A stretch of DNA of 64,000 nt from Mariannaea sp. PMI_226. Lineage: Eukaryota > Ascomycota > Sordariomycetes > Hypocreales > Nectriaceae. The position numbers and the translations under genes were made by a program. The stretch lies in assembly GCA_024336345.1 (NCBI GenBank), contig JANFOG010000015.1, positions 906,320 through 970,319 on the forward strand, written 5' to 3'. Positions 63,942-64,000 of the stretch are shown in pieces (the first letter of the stretch is position 1; every line of letters begins with the position of its first letter). Under the pieces are notes generated by a model. It ran no database searches. It saw nothing but the letters and a program-made list of their open reading frames with translations, and was not told the DNA's origin.

Positions 63942-64000
63942 TGGTAACAGGGCAAACGGGTCGCCAACCCTTCACCGAGGTTTAGCCACGGTTCACCGTG
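63942..64000 (+). repeat. 3' LTR start (cut by window end)
   Basis: Matches the 5' LTR start (GTAACAGGGCAAACGGGTCG...) with differences such as GCCAACCC for GCCGACCC, CACCG for CGCCG and a one-T deletion in GGTTTCACC. Only 59 bp are in the window. The differences suggest the insertion is not recent or that RIP has acted. Confidence 0.8.

Larger units (their letters stand above)
57362..64000 (+). mobile_element. Ty3/Gypsy LTR retrotransposon (chromovirus type), cut by window end
   Basis: Starts with a 5' LTR (57362-57553), followed by gag, pol and a degenerate integrase plus chromodomain. A polypurine tract (AGGAGGGGAGGATAA, 63926-63940) leads into the start of the 3' LTR at 63942. The two LTR starts agree over about 55 of the visible bases with a few C/T and indel differences. 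Gag and pol overlap in the -1 frame. The first half is intact; stops accumulate after 60385. The target-site duplication cannot be checked because the right end is outside the window. Confidence 0.9.

Noticed and set aside
63440..63967. Minus-strand frames in the 3' part of the gypsy element
   Set aside because: They run into the LTR and polypurine tract and have low-complexity Ser/Phe-rich translations.
1..64000. Search for tRNA, rRNA, riboswitch and CRISPR features
   Set aside because: No cloverleaf-type or rRNA-like sequence and no regular spacer-repeat array was seen by eye; short tRNAs with introns could still be missed without a scan.

Overview
The window looks like nuclear DNA of a filamentous ascomycete (Pezizomycotina). 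The genes have short introns (about 47-120 bp) with GT...AG ends and CTAAC/CTGAC-type branch sites. There are several Zn(II)2Cys6 regulators and fungal-only families (NmrA-like, OrsD-type zinc finger, BAH-PHD). Many dead genes carry TAA/TAG where a Gln codon is expected, the C-to-T pattern left by repeat-induced point mutation (RIP). No rRNA, tRNA, CRISPR or bacterial-type feature was seen. All gene models come from reading frames and splice signals by eye; no database search was run.

1-12 kb: a maltose-utilisation type cluster. It has a Zn2Cys6 activator (1653-3185, -), an alpha-glucoside permease (4477-6140, -) and a divergent GH13 maltase (6823-8577, +), with a tandem CGG-starting 14-mer in the shared promoter. 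A second permease of the same broad family follows (9821-11740, +).

12-15 kb: a divergent pair, an NmrA-like NAD(P)-binding protein (-) and an AflR-like Zn2Cys6 regulator (+, three exons). Behind them, at 15295-15750 (-), is a decayed gene 3' end with in-frame stops.

15.9-26.6 kb: the most interesting metabolic block. It contains an agmatine-deiminase-family enzyme (-), an amidase-signature enzyme (+), an Aro8-type aminotransferase (+, four exons), a pyruvate/indolepyruvate-decarboxylase-type ThDP enzyme (-) and a Zn2Cys6 regulator (+, three exons). The genes are arranged around shared promoters that carry CCGAC/CGG motifs. Transaminase plus 2-keto-acid decarboxylase suggests an Ehrlich-type or auxin-type route from an aromatic amino acid. 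Amidase plus deiminase suggests amide or guanidine nitrogen recovery. The substrate cannot be read from sequence.

27-49 kb: gene-poor, AT-rich, repeat-laden DNA. It holds a Tc1/mariner relic, a large secreted protein with a duplicated Cys-rich C-terminal module, a gypsy integrase relic, an intact glutathione S-transferase gene, an unknown gene broken by one TAA, a BAH-PHD (EPR-1-like) relic with a 154-bp MITE at its 5' side, two small secreted Cys-rich proteins, and an OrsD-type zinc-finger relic with three Gln-to-stop changes.

49.7-53.3 kb: a six-exon beta-lactamase/LovD-type serine hydrolase (-) divergent from a FAD2-type desaturase (+).

53.6-64 kb: mobile DNA. A roughly 455-bp tandem duplication is followed by a RIP-decayed LINE-like reverse-transcriptase relic (-), then a Ty3/Gypsy chromovirus-type element (57362 to beyond the window end). 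Its gag and pol overlap with a textbook -1 frameshift signal: slippery GGGAAAC, a 6-nt spacer and a 7-bp hairpin. The 5' half of the element is intact and the 3' half is decayed.
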